This document shows positions 9,347 through 19,417 of a stretch of 64,000 bases of DNA, in pieces; positions within the stretch are counted from its first letter, which is position 1; each line of letters begins with the position of its first letter. The stretch spans positions 2,356,001-2,420,000 of the forward strand of contig CP051229.1 of assembly GCA_017792365.1 (NCBI GenBank), in the 5' to 3' direction. The notes under the pieces are model-generated. The model did not search any database. It worked only from the letters and a program-made list of their open reading frames with translations, and had not been told where the DNA came from. A program made the translations under genes and the position numbers. The DNA comes from Hyphomonas sp. (GTDB lineage Bacteria > Pseudomonadota > Alphaproteobacteria > Caulobacterales > Hyphomonadaceae).

Positions 9347-11932
9347 CTAGTCGAGCGTCCGTTCGATCATTTCGACCTCGAAGCACTCGATCTGGTCGCC
9401 CTCACGGATATCCTGATAGTTCACGAACGCCATGCCGCATTCCGTGCCCTGCTTCACTTCCGGGACCTCGTCCTTGAAGCGCTTCAGGGTGGAAAGCTCG
9501 CCCTCGTGGATCACGACGTTGTCGCGCAGGAGACGCACGCCACAACCGCGCTTGACCACGCCTTCCGTGATCCGGCAGCCGGCGACCTTGCCGACCTTGG
9601 AGATCGAGAAGACCTGCAGGATTTCCGCGTAGCCGAGGAACGTCTCGCGCTTCTCCGGCGCAAGCATCCCAGACAGCGTGCCCTTCACGTCGTTGATGAG
9701 GTCGTAGATCACCGAATAATACCGGATCTCCACGCCTTCCGACTCGGCAAGGTCACGCGCCTGCTTGTTGGCCCGAACGTTGAACGCGATGATCGGTGCG
9801 CCCGCCGTGATCGCCAGCTGCACGTCGCTTTCGCTGATGCCGCCAGCCGCGCCCAGAACGATGCGCGCACGCACCTCATCGGTCGACAGCTTCTCGAGCG
9901 ATTGCGTGATCGCTTCGACAGAGCCCTGCACATCGCCCTTGACGATGAAGGCAGCCTCCTGCGTTTCGGCGCCGCCTTCGCCGCCCTCCTTGAGACGCGA
10001 CAGCAATTGCTCGAGCGACGCACGCGAACCGGGGCTCGCCGCCGCCTTGTCGCGCTTCATGCGCTGGCGGTAGTCGGTAATCTCCCGCGCGCGGCCCTCG
10101 TTCTCGACGACCACGAAGGGATCCCCCGGATCCGGCGTCCCGGCGAGGCCGAGAATTTCGACCGCGGCCGCAGGACCAGCCTCTTCCAGCGCCTGACCGC
10201 GCTCGTTGGTGACAGCCTTGATCTTGCCCCACTCTGCGCCGGCGACAACGATGTCGCCCCGCTTCAGGGTGCCGCGCCGCACCAGCACGGTCGCCACCGC
10301 GCCGCGGCCCTTGTCGAGCTGCGACTCCACGACGACGCCGTCCGCTTCACGATCCGGATTGGCCTTCAGCTCAAGCAGTTCGGCCTGCAGCGAGATCGTC
10401 TCGGTCAGGTTGTCGAGCCCGATCTTCTTCAGCGCCGAGACCTCGACGGCTTCAACTTCGCCGCCCATGGCGGTGACCTGAACGTCGTACTGCAACAGCT
10501 GCGTCAGCACCTTGTTGGGGTCGGCGCCTTCAACGTCGATCTTGTTGACCGCGACGATGATCGGCACTTCGGCCGCCTTGGCGTGCTGGATCGCCTCGAT
10601 CGTCTGAGGCATCACGCCATCGTCCGCGGCCACCACGAGAATGACGATGTCAGTGACGTCGGCGCCGCGTGCGCGCATTGCGGAGAATGCGGCGTGGCCC
10701 GGCGTGTCGAGGAACGTGATCCGCGCGCCCGATTCCAGCTGCACCTGGTATGCGCCGATGTGCTGGGTGATGCCGCCGGCTTCGCCAGCGACAACGTCCG
10801 TGGAGCGCAGCGCGTCGAGAAGCGAAGTCTTGCCGTGATCGACGTGACCCATGACGGTGACCACTGGCGGACGCGCCTTCAGCGTCTCGGGCGCGTCGTC
10901 GACGCCCTCAAGGCCGATCTCGACATCCGATTCCGACACGCGCCGGACGGTGTGGCCGAATTCCTCGATGATCAGTTCGGCGGTATCCGCGTCAAGCGTA
11001 TCTGTCGCGCGAACCAGTTCGCCCTGCTGCATCATGTACTTCACGACGTCAGCGACACGCTCGGTCATCCGGTTTGCAAGGTCCGAAACCGTGATGGTTT
11101 CCGGAAGCTGCACTTCACGGACGACTTTCTCCGAGCCGCCGCCGCCAGCCATCGCCTTGCGGCGCGCCTGCTCGCGTTGCCGGGCGCGCTGCACGGCCGC
11201 GTACGAACGCTGCCGATCATCATCATCCGCAAGCGCGCGTGAGACCGACAACTTGCCCTGACGGCGCTTCGGCTCGCTGCGCGGCCGGGCTGGCGTGCGG
11301 CCTTCACCCGGGCCGTCGTCGCTCGATTTCTGGCGCTTGATGCGGCCGCCGAGTTCAGCCAGCGGCTCCAGCGGCACATCCGGCGCAGCCGGCGCGGGAC
11401 GTCCGCGCGCAGGGCTGCGATCGCCGGCGCCGGGGCGGCCACGCGCACCCGGACCATCATTGCGTTGCTGCGGCGCGGAAGCCGCGCGCGCTTCAGCCTC
11501 GGCCTGCGCCTCAGCACGCTGGTTCGCCTCAACGCGCTTGCGCTCGTCTTCTTCAAGCCGCCTGGCTTCTTCCAGCCGCCGGCGATCAGCCTCTTCCTGG
11601 GCTTCCATCTCGGCGCGGCGCTTGGATTCAACTTTCTGGCGCTGGGCGAGCGCTGCCTGCCGGGCCTTCAGCTCGGCTTCCGACAGGCCCTGCTTCTCGG
11701 CGGCCTTCTTGGCTGCGGCCAGCGGAGCGGCTTCGGTCGGCTTCTTCGGCGCAGCAGGAGCCTTTGCTTTCGCAGCCCCAGGGGCCACGACAACGCGCTT
11801 CTTCTTGGTCTCGACAAGCACCTGCTTGGAGCGCCCGTGTGAAAAGCTCTGCTTCACCGTTCCCGTATCGGTCTTGCGACCCAGCGTGAGGGGTCGGCGG
11901 GCGGGCTTATCAGTGTCTTTCGTATCGCTCAT
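9347..11932 (-). CDS. infB: translation initiation factor IF-2
   Basis: An 861-residue GTPase that delivers initiator tRNA to the ribosome. The N-terminus carries the alphaproteobacterial start ([16 protein letters not shown]) and a long Ala/Glu/Arg-rich charged segment at about residues 55-240. The G domain follows, with G-H-V-D-H-G-K-T-S (G1), D-T-P-G-H-A-A-F (G3) and N-K-I-D (G4), then the domains II-IV typical of IF-2, ending with [12 protein letters not shown]. The frame is intact. It is the last gene of the rimP-nusA-ylxR-infB cluster, about 70 bases after the ylxR-like gene, with no rbfA behind it. Confidence 0.97.
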   Translation of the reverse strand: MSDTKDTDKPARRPLTLGRKTDTGTVKQSFSHGRSKQVLVETKKKRVVVAPGAAKAKAPAAPKKPTEAAPLAAAKKAAEKQGLSEAELKARQAALAQRQKVESKRRAEMEAQEEADRRRLEEARRLEEDERKRVEANQRAEAQAEAEARAASAPQQRNDGPGARGRPGAGDRSPARGRPAPAAPDVPLEPLAELGGRIKRQKSSDDGPGEGRTPARPRSEPKRRQGKLSVSRALADDDDRQRSYAAVQRARQREQARRKAMAGGGGSEKVVREVQLPETITVSDLANRMTERVADVVKYMMQQGELVRATDTLDADTAELIIEEFGHTVRRVSESDVEIGLEGVDDAPETLKARPPVVTVMGHVDHGKTSLLDALRSTDVVAGEAGGITQHIGAYQVQLESGARITFLDTPGHAAFSAMRARGADVTDIVILVVAADDGVMPQTIEAIQHAKAAEVPIIVAVNKIDVEGADPNKVLTQLLQYDVQVTAMGGEVEAVEVSALKKIGLDNLTETISLQAELLELKANPDREADGVVVESQLDKGRGAVATVLVRRGTLKRGDIVVAGAEWGKIKAVTNERGQALEEAGPAAAVEILGLAGTPDPGDPFVVVENEGRAREITDYRQRMKRDKAAASPGSRASLEQLLSRLKEGGEGGAETQEAAFIVKGDVQGSVEAITQSLEKLSTDEVRARIVLGAAGGISESDVQLAITAGAPIIAFNVRANKQARDLAESEGVEIRYYSVIYDLINDVKGTLSGMLAPEKRETFLGYAEILQVFSISKVGKVAGCRITEGVVKRGCGVRLLRDNVVIHEGELSTLKRFKDEVPEVKQGTECGMAFVNYQDIREGDQIECFEVEMIERTLD

Positions 11933-12001
11933 TCAATCCGCTTCATTTATGACCACAACGCCCGGAGAACATGCCTCCGGACCCTCTGGCCCAGATCTTC
12001 C

Positions 12002-12835
12002 CTATTCCTCGCCTTCCGGCGAAATCCCGTTTGGCGCCGCATCGTCTGCATCCGCAGCCCTGACGCCCTGCCCCGCTGCCGCACCGCTCGTCAGGCCCGG
12101 CCACTCCGCGGGCCAGATCGGCGCAAATCCCGAAAATCTCGCCAGTTCAGCGCACCATACATCGGCAAACCGGCCAAATCGAACGCAAGCATGTACCACA
12201 CGCTCACGTCCCAAGGCCATGCCCAATTCCTCAGCCGAAAAACATCCCGCGAGGACAGGCGGATGGCAAGTCGAGTCTGTGACCTTATCATCACTCCGGG
12301 AAACTGAATGTCCCGAGCGCGCCCTCAGTATCTGAACCAGCTTTTCGCGCCCATCGCTGGCCCCGTCGGAAGCCTCGATGAGCACGGCGCAACCTTCAGT
12401 TTTGAGAGCCTCTCGTACGATTTCAAAGCCGCACAGCACGTCGCCGGCGCGCCTTCCTAATCCAAGATGGTGAAGCGCGCGCGCCCTGACAAGGTCCGCC
12501 GTCTGCTCGCCAAGGTCCGCGGGCGCGATCGCCTGGCATTTGAAGGCTCGCGAGAAGGCCCCGGTCCGCACAGCCTTTTCAATGATGTCCCGTCGGGCCG
12601 TCACCCATGCGCCGCGCCCAGGCAGTCGTTGCGCGACATCGGGCGTGACCACGGCGTCAGGCGACAGGACGAACCGCACCATGTCCGCAGGATCGCCGCG
12701 TACGCCGGTGACAATGCACCGGCGTTGAGGCTGCGCCTTCGCTCGTCCCGAACGCTGGGGACCGTTATCGGTCTCCGGTTCGTCGTCGATCAGGCCGTCT
12801 GCGACCTCATGGGTTGTCGGAGCCTTGCTCGCCAT
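12002..12835 (-). CDS. YlxR (DUF448) RNA-binding protein with C-terminal L7Ae-like region
   Basis: A 277-residue protein. The YlxR/DUF448 domain shows R-R-C-I-V-T-G near residue 38 and the L-P-G-R-G-A-W-V motif, and is followed by a region (A-L-H-H-L-G-L-G-R-R-A-G-D-V-L-C-G-F then V-L-I-E-A-S-D-G) that resembles L7Ae-type RNA-binding folds, a two-domain form known from alphaproteobacteria. The C-terminal 80 residues look lineage-specific. The start at 12835 overlaps the nusA end by 29 bases, giving tight translational coupling. The role is inferred from its fixed place between nusA and infB: an RNA- or RNase-P-associated factor. Confidence 0.85.
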   Translation of the reverse strand: MASKAPTTHEVADGLIDDEPETDNGPQRSGRAKAQPQRRCIVTGVRGDPADMVRFVLSPDAVVTPDVAQRLPGRGAWVTARRDIIEKAVRTGAFSRAFKCQAIAPADLGEQTADLVRARALHHLGLGRRAGDVLCGFEIVREALKTEGCAVLIEASDGASDGREKLVQILRARSGHSVSRSDDKVTDSTCHPPVLAGCFSAEELGMALGRERVVHACVRFGRFADVWCAELARFSGFAPIWPAEWPGLTSGAAAGQGVRAADADDAAPNGISPEGEE

Positions 12836-14522
12836 CCTGGCTCCTGATGTTGAACAATTGATCGGCAGGATTTGCTGCAGCCGGCTCAACTTCCTCACTG
12901 CCTTCCAGCTCAGCTTCAGCCGCGTCCAGCGCAGCAGCCCGCTTGGCCAGCTCTTCCTCAAGCGCCTCAGGCTCGACCCAGCCGACCGCCACACGCGCCT
13001 TCAGGATAAAGAGCTCGGCGTCTTCACGGCTCATCTCGCCCTTTTCGAGCAAGCCTGGCTGCCAGCGCGGCTTGTTGTCCGGACCCGGTTCCTTCCAGCC
13101 GATCAGGTCGTCTGGAACGAGGCCGGCGACGTCTTCGACGGTCTTGATGCCTTCTTCGCCGAACTTGACGGCCAGCTGAGGCGTCACGCCCTCCATGAAC
13201 GCGACATCGTCATCGACGCCCAGGTCCTTGCGCTTCGCATCCAGCTCGGCGGCAAGGCGCTCAAGGTATTCGCGGGCGCGCTGCTGCAGCTCTTCAACGA
13301 CCTCGTCATCGAAGCCTTCGATCACCGCCAGCTCGTCGGGCTCGACGTAGGCGATCTCCTCCACGGTCTCGAAGCCCTCAGAGGCGAGCAGCTGGGCAAG
13401 CGTCTCGTCGGCTTCCAGCGCGCGCTGGAACAGGTCCGTGCGTTCTTTGAACTCCTTCTGACGGCGCTCGGAATCAGCGGTTTCCGTCATCAGGTCGATC
13501 TGCCAGCCGGTCAGCTGCGAGGCGAGACGCACGTTCTGGCCGCGACGACCGATCGCCAGCGGGAACTGGCTTTCCTCGACCACCACCTCGACCCGGCCTT
13601 CGTCCTCGTCGATCACGACCTTCGAGACTTCCGCCGGCTGCAGCGCGTTGACGATGAACGTCGCCGCGTTCTCAGACCACGGAATGATATCGATCTTCTC
13701 GCCGCCAAGCTCAGACACCACCGCCTGAACGCGCGCGCCGCGCATACCGACGCACGCGCCGACCGGATCGATGGAGCCATCGTGGCTATAGACCCCGATC
13801 TTGGCCCGCGAGCCTGGATCGCGCGCACACGCCTTGATCTCGATGACGCCCTCGTAAACCTCGGGCACCTCCTGCGCGAACAGCGACACCATGAATTGCG
13901 GATGGGCCCGCGACAGGAAGATCTGCGGCCCCTTCGTCTCGCGCACCACCTTGTAGAGATAGGCGCGCACGCGATCGCCCGGATTGAAGTTCTCGCGCGG
14001 AATTCCGTCATTGCGACGGATCACGCCCTCGGCGCGGCCAAGGTCGAGAATGACGTGGCCATACTCGACGCGCTTGACGATGCCGTTGATGATCTCGCCG
14101 ACGCGGTCCTTGAAGTCGTTGTACTGACGCTCGCGTTCCGCATCGCGCACCTTCTGGGTGATCACCTGCTTGGCGGTCTGCGCGGCGACACGTCCGAACT
14201 CGAACGGCGGCAGCTCCTCGCGGAACTCGTGGCCGACCTCGGCCTCCGCATCGATCTTCTGTGCATCAGCGAGCGACATCTGAGTGATCGAGTTGTCGAC
14301 CTCCTCCACGACCGTCTGCACGCGCCACAGCTGGGTTTCGCCCGTCTCAGGATCGATCTCGGCGCGAATGTCGTGCTCGAGGCCGTAACGCGAGCGCGCG
14401 GCCTTCTCGATCGCCTCTTCCATCGCTTCAAGCACGATGCCCTTGTCGATGGATTTTTCCTGCGCCACCGCATTGGCGATCTGCAGGATTTCCAGCCTGT
14501 TGGCTGAAACGGCAGCGGTCAT
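12807..14522 (-). CDS. nusA: transcription termination/antitermination factor NusA
   Basis: A 571-residue RNA polymerase-associated factor that controls pausing, termination and antitermination. The N-terminal domain begins A-N-R-L-E-I-L-Q-I-A-N-A-V-A-Q-E-K. The S1 domain is at I-I-N-G-I-V-K-R-V-E-Y-G, and the KH domains contain D-P-V-G-A-C-V-G-M-R-G-A-R-V and A-I-G-R-R-G-Q-N-V-R-L-A-S. Two acidic helix-hairpin-helix repeats (D-E-T-L-A-Q-L-L-A-S-E-G-F and V-T-P-Q-L-A-V-K-F-G-E-E-G) follow, with a variable acidic tail. It follows rimP by 18 bases and overlaps the ylxR-like gene. No frame break. Confidence 0.97.
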   Translation of the reverse strand: MTAAVSANRLEILQIANAVAQEKSIDKGIVLEAMEEAIEKAARSRYGLEHDIRAEIDPETGETQLWRVQTVVEEVDNSITQMSLADAQKIDAEAEVGHEFREELPPFEFGRVAAQTAKQVITQKVRDAERERQYNDFKDRVGEIINGIVKRVEYGHVILDLGRAEGVIRRNDGIPRENFNPGDRVRAYLYKVVRETKGPQIFLSRAHPQFMVSLFAQEVPEVYEGVIEIKACARDPGSRAKIGVYSHDGSIDPVGACVGMRGARVQAVVSELGGEKIDIIPWSENAATFIVNALQPAEVSKVVIDEDEGRVEVVVEESQFPLAIGRRGQNVRLASQLTGWQIDLMTETADSERRQKEFKERTDLFQRALEADETLAQLLASEGFETVEEIAYVEPDELAVIEGFDDEVVEELQQRAREYLERLAAELDAKRKDLGVDDDVAFMEGVTPQLAVKFGEEGIKTVEDVAGLVPDDLIGWKEPGPDNKPRWQPGLLEKGEMSREDAELFILKARVAVGWVEPEALEEELAKRAAALDAAEAELEGSEEVEPAAANPADQLFNIRSQDGEQGSDNP

Positions 14523-14540
14523 GTTCGAACTCCTGGTTCC

Positions 14541-15146
14541 CTAGCCCTTGTCTTCGTCCGCGTCGGCCGCTTCGGCTTCTGCGTCCAGCTCTTCGTTGAG
14601 CTCCTCGACGATCTCGTCGAAGCGCTCCTCGTCGTCAGTCTCCGGTATCTGTCCGGCCGCCTGGGCGGCGTCGATCAGCGCATCCGTCAGCACCAGCCGC
14701 GCCTTGACCATGTCGGCAAGCGGTATTTCCGCCCGCGCGCCATCCTTCAGGTCCAGCGTCGCGACCCCGCCGGCTTCACCGGCGATAAACCCGTGGAACC
14801 GCCGCCGGCCATCGACCGGAACGCCAATTTCCACGCGCACCTCATGGCCAACCCACTTGGCGAAATCGCCTTCACGCGTCAGGGGCCTGTCGATCCCCGG
14901 CGAGGACACTTCCAGCGTGTACTGCCCCACGACCGGATCCTCGGCGTCCAGCAGCGGCGAGACCCGCCGCGACAGCCGCGCACAGTCCTCGACATCCATC
15001 GATCCGTCGGGCCGTTCCGCCATCACCTGCAGCGTCGGCGTCCGCCCGCCGGTCAGATTGACCCGCACGATCTCCAGCCCGACAGCCTCAGCTTCGGGTT
15101 CGATCAGTTCCAGGACGCGACGTTCGACTTCGGTTTGCGCCCGCAT
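14541..15146 (-). CDS. rimP: ribosome maturation factor RimP
   Basis: A 201-residue factor for 30S subunit assembly. The family pattern is visible in G-L-E-I-V-R-V-N-L-T-G-G, then D-V-E-D-C-A-R-L-S-R-R-V-S-P-L-L-D, and Y-T-L-E-V-S-S-P-G-I-D-R-P-L-T, followed by the RimP C-terminal SH3-like domain and an acidic tail. I start at the ATG at 15146 rather than 13 codons upstream, because M-R-A-Q-T-E-V-E is the family-like N-terminus. It is first in the minus-strand cluster with nusA, ylxR and infB; the 15147-15393 interval probably holds the promoter, divergent from the crotonase gene. Confidence 0.93.
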   Translation of the reverse strand: MRAQTEVERRVLELIEPEAEAVGLEIVRVNLTGGRTPTLQVMAERPDGSMDVEDCARLSRRVSPLLDAEDPVVGQYTLEVSSPGIDRPLTREGDFAKWVGHEVRVEIGVPVDGRRRFHGFIAGEAGGVATLDLKDGARAEIPLADMVKARLVLTDALIDAAQAAGQIPETDDEERFDEIVEELNEELDAEAEAADADEDKG

Positions 15147-15393
15147 CGGGGCCTTGCTCCATACTGCCGGCCCATGTCGCAACACACGTCAGAACAGGGG
15201 CCAGAATGGGAAGCGGCGGCCCGGTTTCCCGAGCCGCCGCCTCAATAAAATTTCAGCTTGGGACTCCATATAGGCCCTTTTCCGCCAGTCGTCGAGAGGC
15301 GAACCGCGAATCTGCCCTGCCTCCGGGCTGGCCTCTGCCCCCACTCTGCCGCTATTCCAGTTCCACACCAATTCAGACCACAGGGCTTCGTGA

Positions 15394-16275
15394 ATGTCGC
15401 GCACCGAAATGGACACCCTCTTCGTCGATATCGAAGAGAACATCGCCACCATCACCCTTAATCGCCCGGACAAGCTGAACGCCTTCAACGGCCAGATGAT
15501 GAACGACCTCATCGCCGCCTTCGACCAGACGGATGCCGATGACAACGTCCGCGCCGTCATCGTTACCGGCGAAGGCCGGGCGTTCTGCGCCGGCGCCGAC
15601 CTCTCCAGCGGCGGAAACACCTTCGACCGCACCAAGCGTGACGACATCGAACAGGACCTTGGCGAGAACGACACCCGCCGCGACGGCGGCGGCCGGGTCG
15701 CCCTGCGGATCTACGACAGCCTGAAACCGGTGATCGCCGCCGTGAACGGTCCTGCAGTCGGGATCGGCGCCACAATGCAGCTGCCCATGGACATCCGCAT
15801 CGCCTCGGAAACCGCCCGCTTCGGCTTCGTCTTCTCCCGGCGCGGCATCGTCATGGAAGCGACCTCAAGCTGGTTCCTGCCCCGGCTCGTCGGACCCTCC
15901 ACCGCGCTCGAGTGGTGCTATTCCGGCGACGTCTTTCCCGCCGCTCACGCGCTCGAACGCGGCCTCGTACGCTCCGTCCACGCCCCCGACGAACTGATGC
16001 CGGCTGCGCGCGCGATCGCCCGCAACATCGCGGAGAACACCTCCCAGATCTCGGTGGCCCTCATGCGCCAGATGATCTGGCGCATGCTCGGCGCCGATCA
16101 CCCGATGGAGGCCCACAAGATCGACAGCCGGGGCATCGACGAGCTGGGCCGCGGCGCAGACGTGCGCGAAGGCGTCACCAGCTTCCTTGAAAAGCGCAAA
16201 CCGGAATTCCCGTCGCGGGTCTCCACGGACATGCCGTCCTTCTATCCTTGGTGGACTCCTCGCGAATTCAAGTAG
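15394..16275 (+). CDS. enoyl-CoA hydratase/isomerase (crotonase) family protein
   Basis: A 293-residue crotonase-fold enzyme. Motifs are I-A-T-I-T-L-N-R-P-D-K-L-N-A-F, the first oxyanion-hole segment G-R-A-F-C-A-G-A-D-L, and the second, N-G-P-A-V-G-I-G-A-T-M. The usual catalytic glutamates are not both obvious (R-R-G-I-V-M-E-A-T at the usual second position), so the exact reaction (hydration, isomerisation or thioester hydrolysis) is open. The ATG of M-D-T-L-F-V-D (15409) is an alternative start. It leads a plus-strand set with a serine hydrolase and two hot-dog proteins, which suggests acyl-CoA or ester catabolism. Confidence 0.88.
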   Translation: MSRTEMDTLFVDIEENIATITLNRPDKLNAFNGQMMNDLIAAFDQTDADDNVRAVIVTGEGRAFCAGADLSSGGNTFDRTKRDDIEQDLGENDTRRDGGGRVALRIYDSLKPVIAAVNGPAVGIGATMQLPMDIRIASETARFGFVFSRRGIVMEATSSWFLPRLVGPSTALEWCYSGDVFPAAHALERGLVRSVHAPDELMPAARAIARNIAENTSQISVALMRQMIWRMLGADHPMEAHKIDSRGIDELGRGADVREGVTSFLEKRKPEFPSRVSTDMPSFYPWWTPREFK

Positions 16276-16362
16276 GGCGGCAAGATCCTCCAAACGGCTC
16301 GACTCGCCTGCAAAATCGCGAGAAACCTCTAGCAACAACGACATCGTCAGGAGGGAACGGGC

Positions 16363-17701
16363 ATGCAATCGACAGGCGGCCGACTGGGGCAGGCAGGCAT
16401 CAGGGCTTCAATCGCGCTCACCGTTAGCGCCCTTGCGCTGGCCGCCTGCGCGCCCGACAACACCGCCCCGGCAAGCCGGACCGAAGCTACGGCCGTCGAG
16501 ACGGCCGGCCCCGCGATCTCCGAAACCTCGATTGTGATGGCCGAAGATCCCGGCGCGCTGGGCTTTTCGTCCGAAGGCTTCGAGAAGGCGCGCGCCGACC
16601 TGCAGGCGGGCATCGATGATGGCGTGATTCCGGGCGGCGTGCTTCTGGTGGCGCGGCGGCGAAGTCGTCGCGCTCGAAACCGTGGGCCAGCAAGGCCCCG
16701 AAGACGCAACGCCGATGAGCGAGGAGACGATCTTCCGCATCTATTCGATGACCAAGCCCATCGTCTCGATCGCGACCATGCAGCTGGTCGAAGAGGGCAA
16801 GCTGTCGCTGTCTGACCCCGTCTCGAAATACATCCCGGAATACGCCAACCTCACCGTGCTCGAGCCCGACGGCTCAACCCGGCCGGCCACGGCTGACATG
16901 ACGGTAGAACACCTTCTGACCCACATGTCGGGTCTCATCTACGGCGTATTCGACCCGGAAAGCGTCCTCGGCCAGCAATACCTCGCAGCCGGCTCCAGCC
17001 GCAACGACATCACCGGTCTGGAGCTCTCACAGACGCTCGCGGGCCTGCCGCTGCGGTCGGACCCGGGAGCCGCATGGAACTACTCGCGGTCGACCGACGT
17101 CCTGGGCGCAGTGATCGAAGTCGCCGACGGACGTCCGCTCGACGAACTTCTCGACGCGCGCATCTTTACCCCGCTCGGCATGGACGACACCCACTTCTAC
17201 CTGCCCGCGGACAAGGCCGACCGTCTCGCCCAGCCGCCGACCACAATTCCCCCGCTCTCCACGCCGCTGGTCGAACAGCCGATGCTGTCCGGCGGCGCAG
17301 GCCTGAGTTCGACGACCGAAGACTACTTCCGCTTCGTCGAGATGCTGCGCGGCAAGGGCGAATACCGCGGCGTCCGCATCATCGAGGAAGCGACCCTCGC
17401 CAACATGCTCACCGACCGCATCACCGACGACGTCGATCGCTCTGCATGGTTTTACGGACCCCTCGGCGGCTTCGGGCTGGGATTCGGCCTGCTCCCGGTC
17501 GACATGGCTGATCCTTCAAGGGGCCAATACTTCTCGTGGGGCGGCTATGCCGGCACGAACATGTGGGTCGACCCGCAGAACGACATCACGATGGTCTTCA
17601 TGATCCAGAACAACGAGGCGTCGGATCGCTTCCGCGCGCTCAACCGCAGCTGGGTCTATGGCGGCTACGATTTCGTATCAGCGGACGCGGGCGCCGAATG
17701 A
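16363..17701 (+). CDS. serine hydrolase, beta-lactamase class C/esterase family (one frame break)
   Basis: A probable lipoprotein (A-L-A-L-A-A-C-A-P-D signal, Cys about residue 29) with a class C beta-lactamase/EstB-type fold. The catalytic S-x-x-K is I-Y-S-M-T-K-P-I, and Y-S-R-S-T-D-V-L-G supplies the Tyr motif. The reading frame changes near 16654: L-L-V-A-R continues as G-G-E-V-V-A-L-E-T-V-G-Q-Q-G only if a CG dinucleotide lost from a GCGCGGCGG run is restored (or one base removed). The repaired protein would be about 446 residues. Sequence is conserved on both sides, so I treat the break as an assembly error. Its stop overlaps the next start as ATGA, indicating one operon. Confidence 0.85.
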
Positions 17702-18624
17702 CATTCTCCACCCCGCTCACGCTCTGCGGTCCGCTGCGCAAGCCGCTGCAGATGCTCGAAGAGCAGACCTACGACGGCCACACCTCGATCCACGACGACG
17801 ACATGGCCGAAAAGCTTGGCTTCCGGGCGGGCCCGATCGAGGGGCCGACGCATTTCAGCATGTTCCCCCCGCTGCTGGAGCGCATCTTCGGTCAGGAATG
17901 GTACGAGCGCGGCTGCCTGTCGGCTCACTACCAGAACATGGTCGTTGAGGGCGAAGAGGTCCGCGCATTTGCGGAAATCCCGCCTGCAGGGTCCAACCGC
18001 ACCCGCGTGTGGGCTGAAAAGGCCGACGGCACGCCCGTTCTGGAAGCCAGCGCCACCATCGGTCCCGACCACGGCGAAACGCTGCTCGAAGCCCGTATGG
18101 CGAAGCTCCGCCCGCCCGAAAAGTTGCTCATCCTCGAAGACCTCCACGTCGGCATGAAGGGAAAACAGGACGAGCGCGTCCGGATGGACCCCGACCAGCA
18201 CATGGGCGATCTCTATCCCTTCTCGCTGAACCAGAAACTGGCCAAGATCACCGAGACGTCGCCCTGGTATTCTGATGACTCCGCCTCGCCATGGGGACGC
18301 GCAATCATCCCGCTGGAAATGGTCTCAGTGCTTGCCGAGTATACGGCCCGGTCCGCAGGCTTCCCGGTGAAAGGCCCCGCCGTCGGCCTCTTCGCGGACC
18401 AGGAAATCCGCATGATCGACGGGCCGCTATTCGTTTCCGAAGACTACCTGATCCGCCGCGAGATCGCCGCCCTGTCCGAGAGCCGCCGCACGGAAAGCTA
18501 CTGGGTCCGCACCCGCATTTACGACCGGGATGGCAAGACGCTGAAAGCCGAGATGTTGCTCAACCACGCAACCCTCAAACACTCCTATGCAGGCTATCAG
18601 GAACAGGATGCAGGGAATGGCTGA
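17698..18624 (+). CDS. MaoC-like hot-dog fold protein, paralogue 1
   Basis: A 308-residue protein with the hydratase-2/MaoC signature early on: I-H-D-D-D-M-A-E-K-L-G-F-R-A-G-P-I-E-G-P. Its length suits two hot-dog folds. The likely role is binding or hydration of a CoA-linked acyl substrate, but the substrate is unknown. The start ATG overlaps the preceding stop as ATGA. The following gene carries the same I-H-D-D-x-x-A-x-x-x-G-F-x-x-G signature, so the two are tandem paralogues and may form a heterodimer. The serine hydrolase and crotonase upstream support a shared degradative pathway. Confidence 0.65.
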   Translation: MTFSTPLTLCGPLRKPLQMLEEQTYDGHTSIHDDDMAEKLGFRAGPIEGPTHFSMFPPLLERIFGQEWYERGCLSAHYQNMVVEGEEVRAFAEIPPAGSNRTRVWAEKADGTPVLEASATIGPDHGETLLEARMAKLRPPEKLLILEDLHVGMKGKQDERVRMDPDQHMGDLYPFSLNQKLAKITETSPWYSDDSASPWGRAIIPLEMVSVLAEYTARSAGFPVKGPAVGLFADQEIRMIDGPLFVSEDYLIRREIAALSESRRTESYWVRTRIYDRDGKTLKAEMLLNHATLKHSYAGYQEQDAGNG

Positions 18625-19417
18625 GCTTCCGCTCTCCCGCACGATCAACGCCTACAACACCGCGACGGAGAGCGAGAACCGCATCCACGATGACGAAACC
18701 GCCAGCCGCTTCGGCTTCACCGGCGGCCTCGTTCCGGGCGTCGATGTGTTCGCCTACATGACCCACGCCCCGGTCGCCGTCTGGGGACACGACTGGCTCC
18801 AGCAAGGCGCCATGCAGGCCCGCTTTCTCAAGCCTGTGTATGATGGCGACGACGCCACGCTGGAAGCAACAGAGGGCGGCGAAGACGCGCTCCTGCTGGC
18901 CCTCTCCTCCCGCGGCGAATCCTGTGCGACAGGCCGCGCCTACCGAAAGGCTGCATCGCCTTCACTCGACATTCCGGAGCCGGGCGCACGGCCCGATCAG
19001 CAAAACAGGCCGCCCGCCTCAATGGATTCGCTGCCGGTCGGCGCGGTGTTGGGTTTCAACGCCGAACCCTACACCGCAGAGATCGGCCGCCAACATCTCG
19101 CAGACACCCGCCAGGACCCCGCCCTGTTCGACGATGGCGACATTGCAAATCCTGCGTGGCTGCTCCGTCGCGCAAATTACATCCTCGCAGAGAACGTCAC
19201 CCTCGGGCCCTGGATCCACTCGGAAAGCGACATCCGCCTCCACCGCCTCGTACGCGACGGCGACACCATCGATGTCCGCGCGCGCGTCGCCGACAATTTC
19301 GAGCGGAAGGGCCACCTGATCGTCGCCCTGAACTTCGCAATCCTCGTCGGCGATGAACCCGCCATGACCGGACGCCACGTTGCGATCTACCAGCCCCGCC
19401 AGGTCAGCGCAGGCTAG
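18608..19417 (+). CDS. MaoC-like hot-dog fold protein, paralogue 2
   Basis: A 269-residue protein sharing with its upstream neighbour the segment R-I-H-D-D-E-T-A-S-R-F-G-F-T-G-G. Later parts (G-A-M-Q-A-R-F-L-K-P-V-Y-D-G-D; I-R-L-H-R-L-V-R-D-G-D-T-I-D-V) are typical of hot-dog acyl-CoA binding folds. I chose the ATG at 18608 because AGGA lies 5 bases before it; the ATG at 18617 is an alternative. It overlaps the upstream gene by 17 bases, implying coupled translation. Its stop shares a CTAG with the stop of the convergent TetR gene. No substrate is claimed. Confidence 0.6.
   Translation: MQGMAELPLSRTINAYNTATESENRIHDDETASRFGFTGGLVPGVDVFAYMTHAPVAVWGHDWLQQGAMQARFLKPVYDGDDATLEATEGGEDALLLALSSRGESCATGRAYRKAASPSLDIPEPGARPDQQNRPPASMDSLPVGAVLGFNAEPYTAEIGRQHLADTRQDPALFDDGDIANPAWLLRRANYILAENVTLGPWIHSESDIRLHRLVRDGDTIDVRARVADNFERKGHLIVALNFAILVGDEPAMTGRHVAIYQPRQVSAG

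Noticed and set aside
9329-14507. Long plus-strand ORFs opposite infB and nusA
   Set aside because: They are complements of well-conserved genes and lack any recognisable domain.
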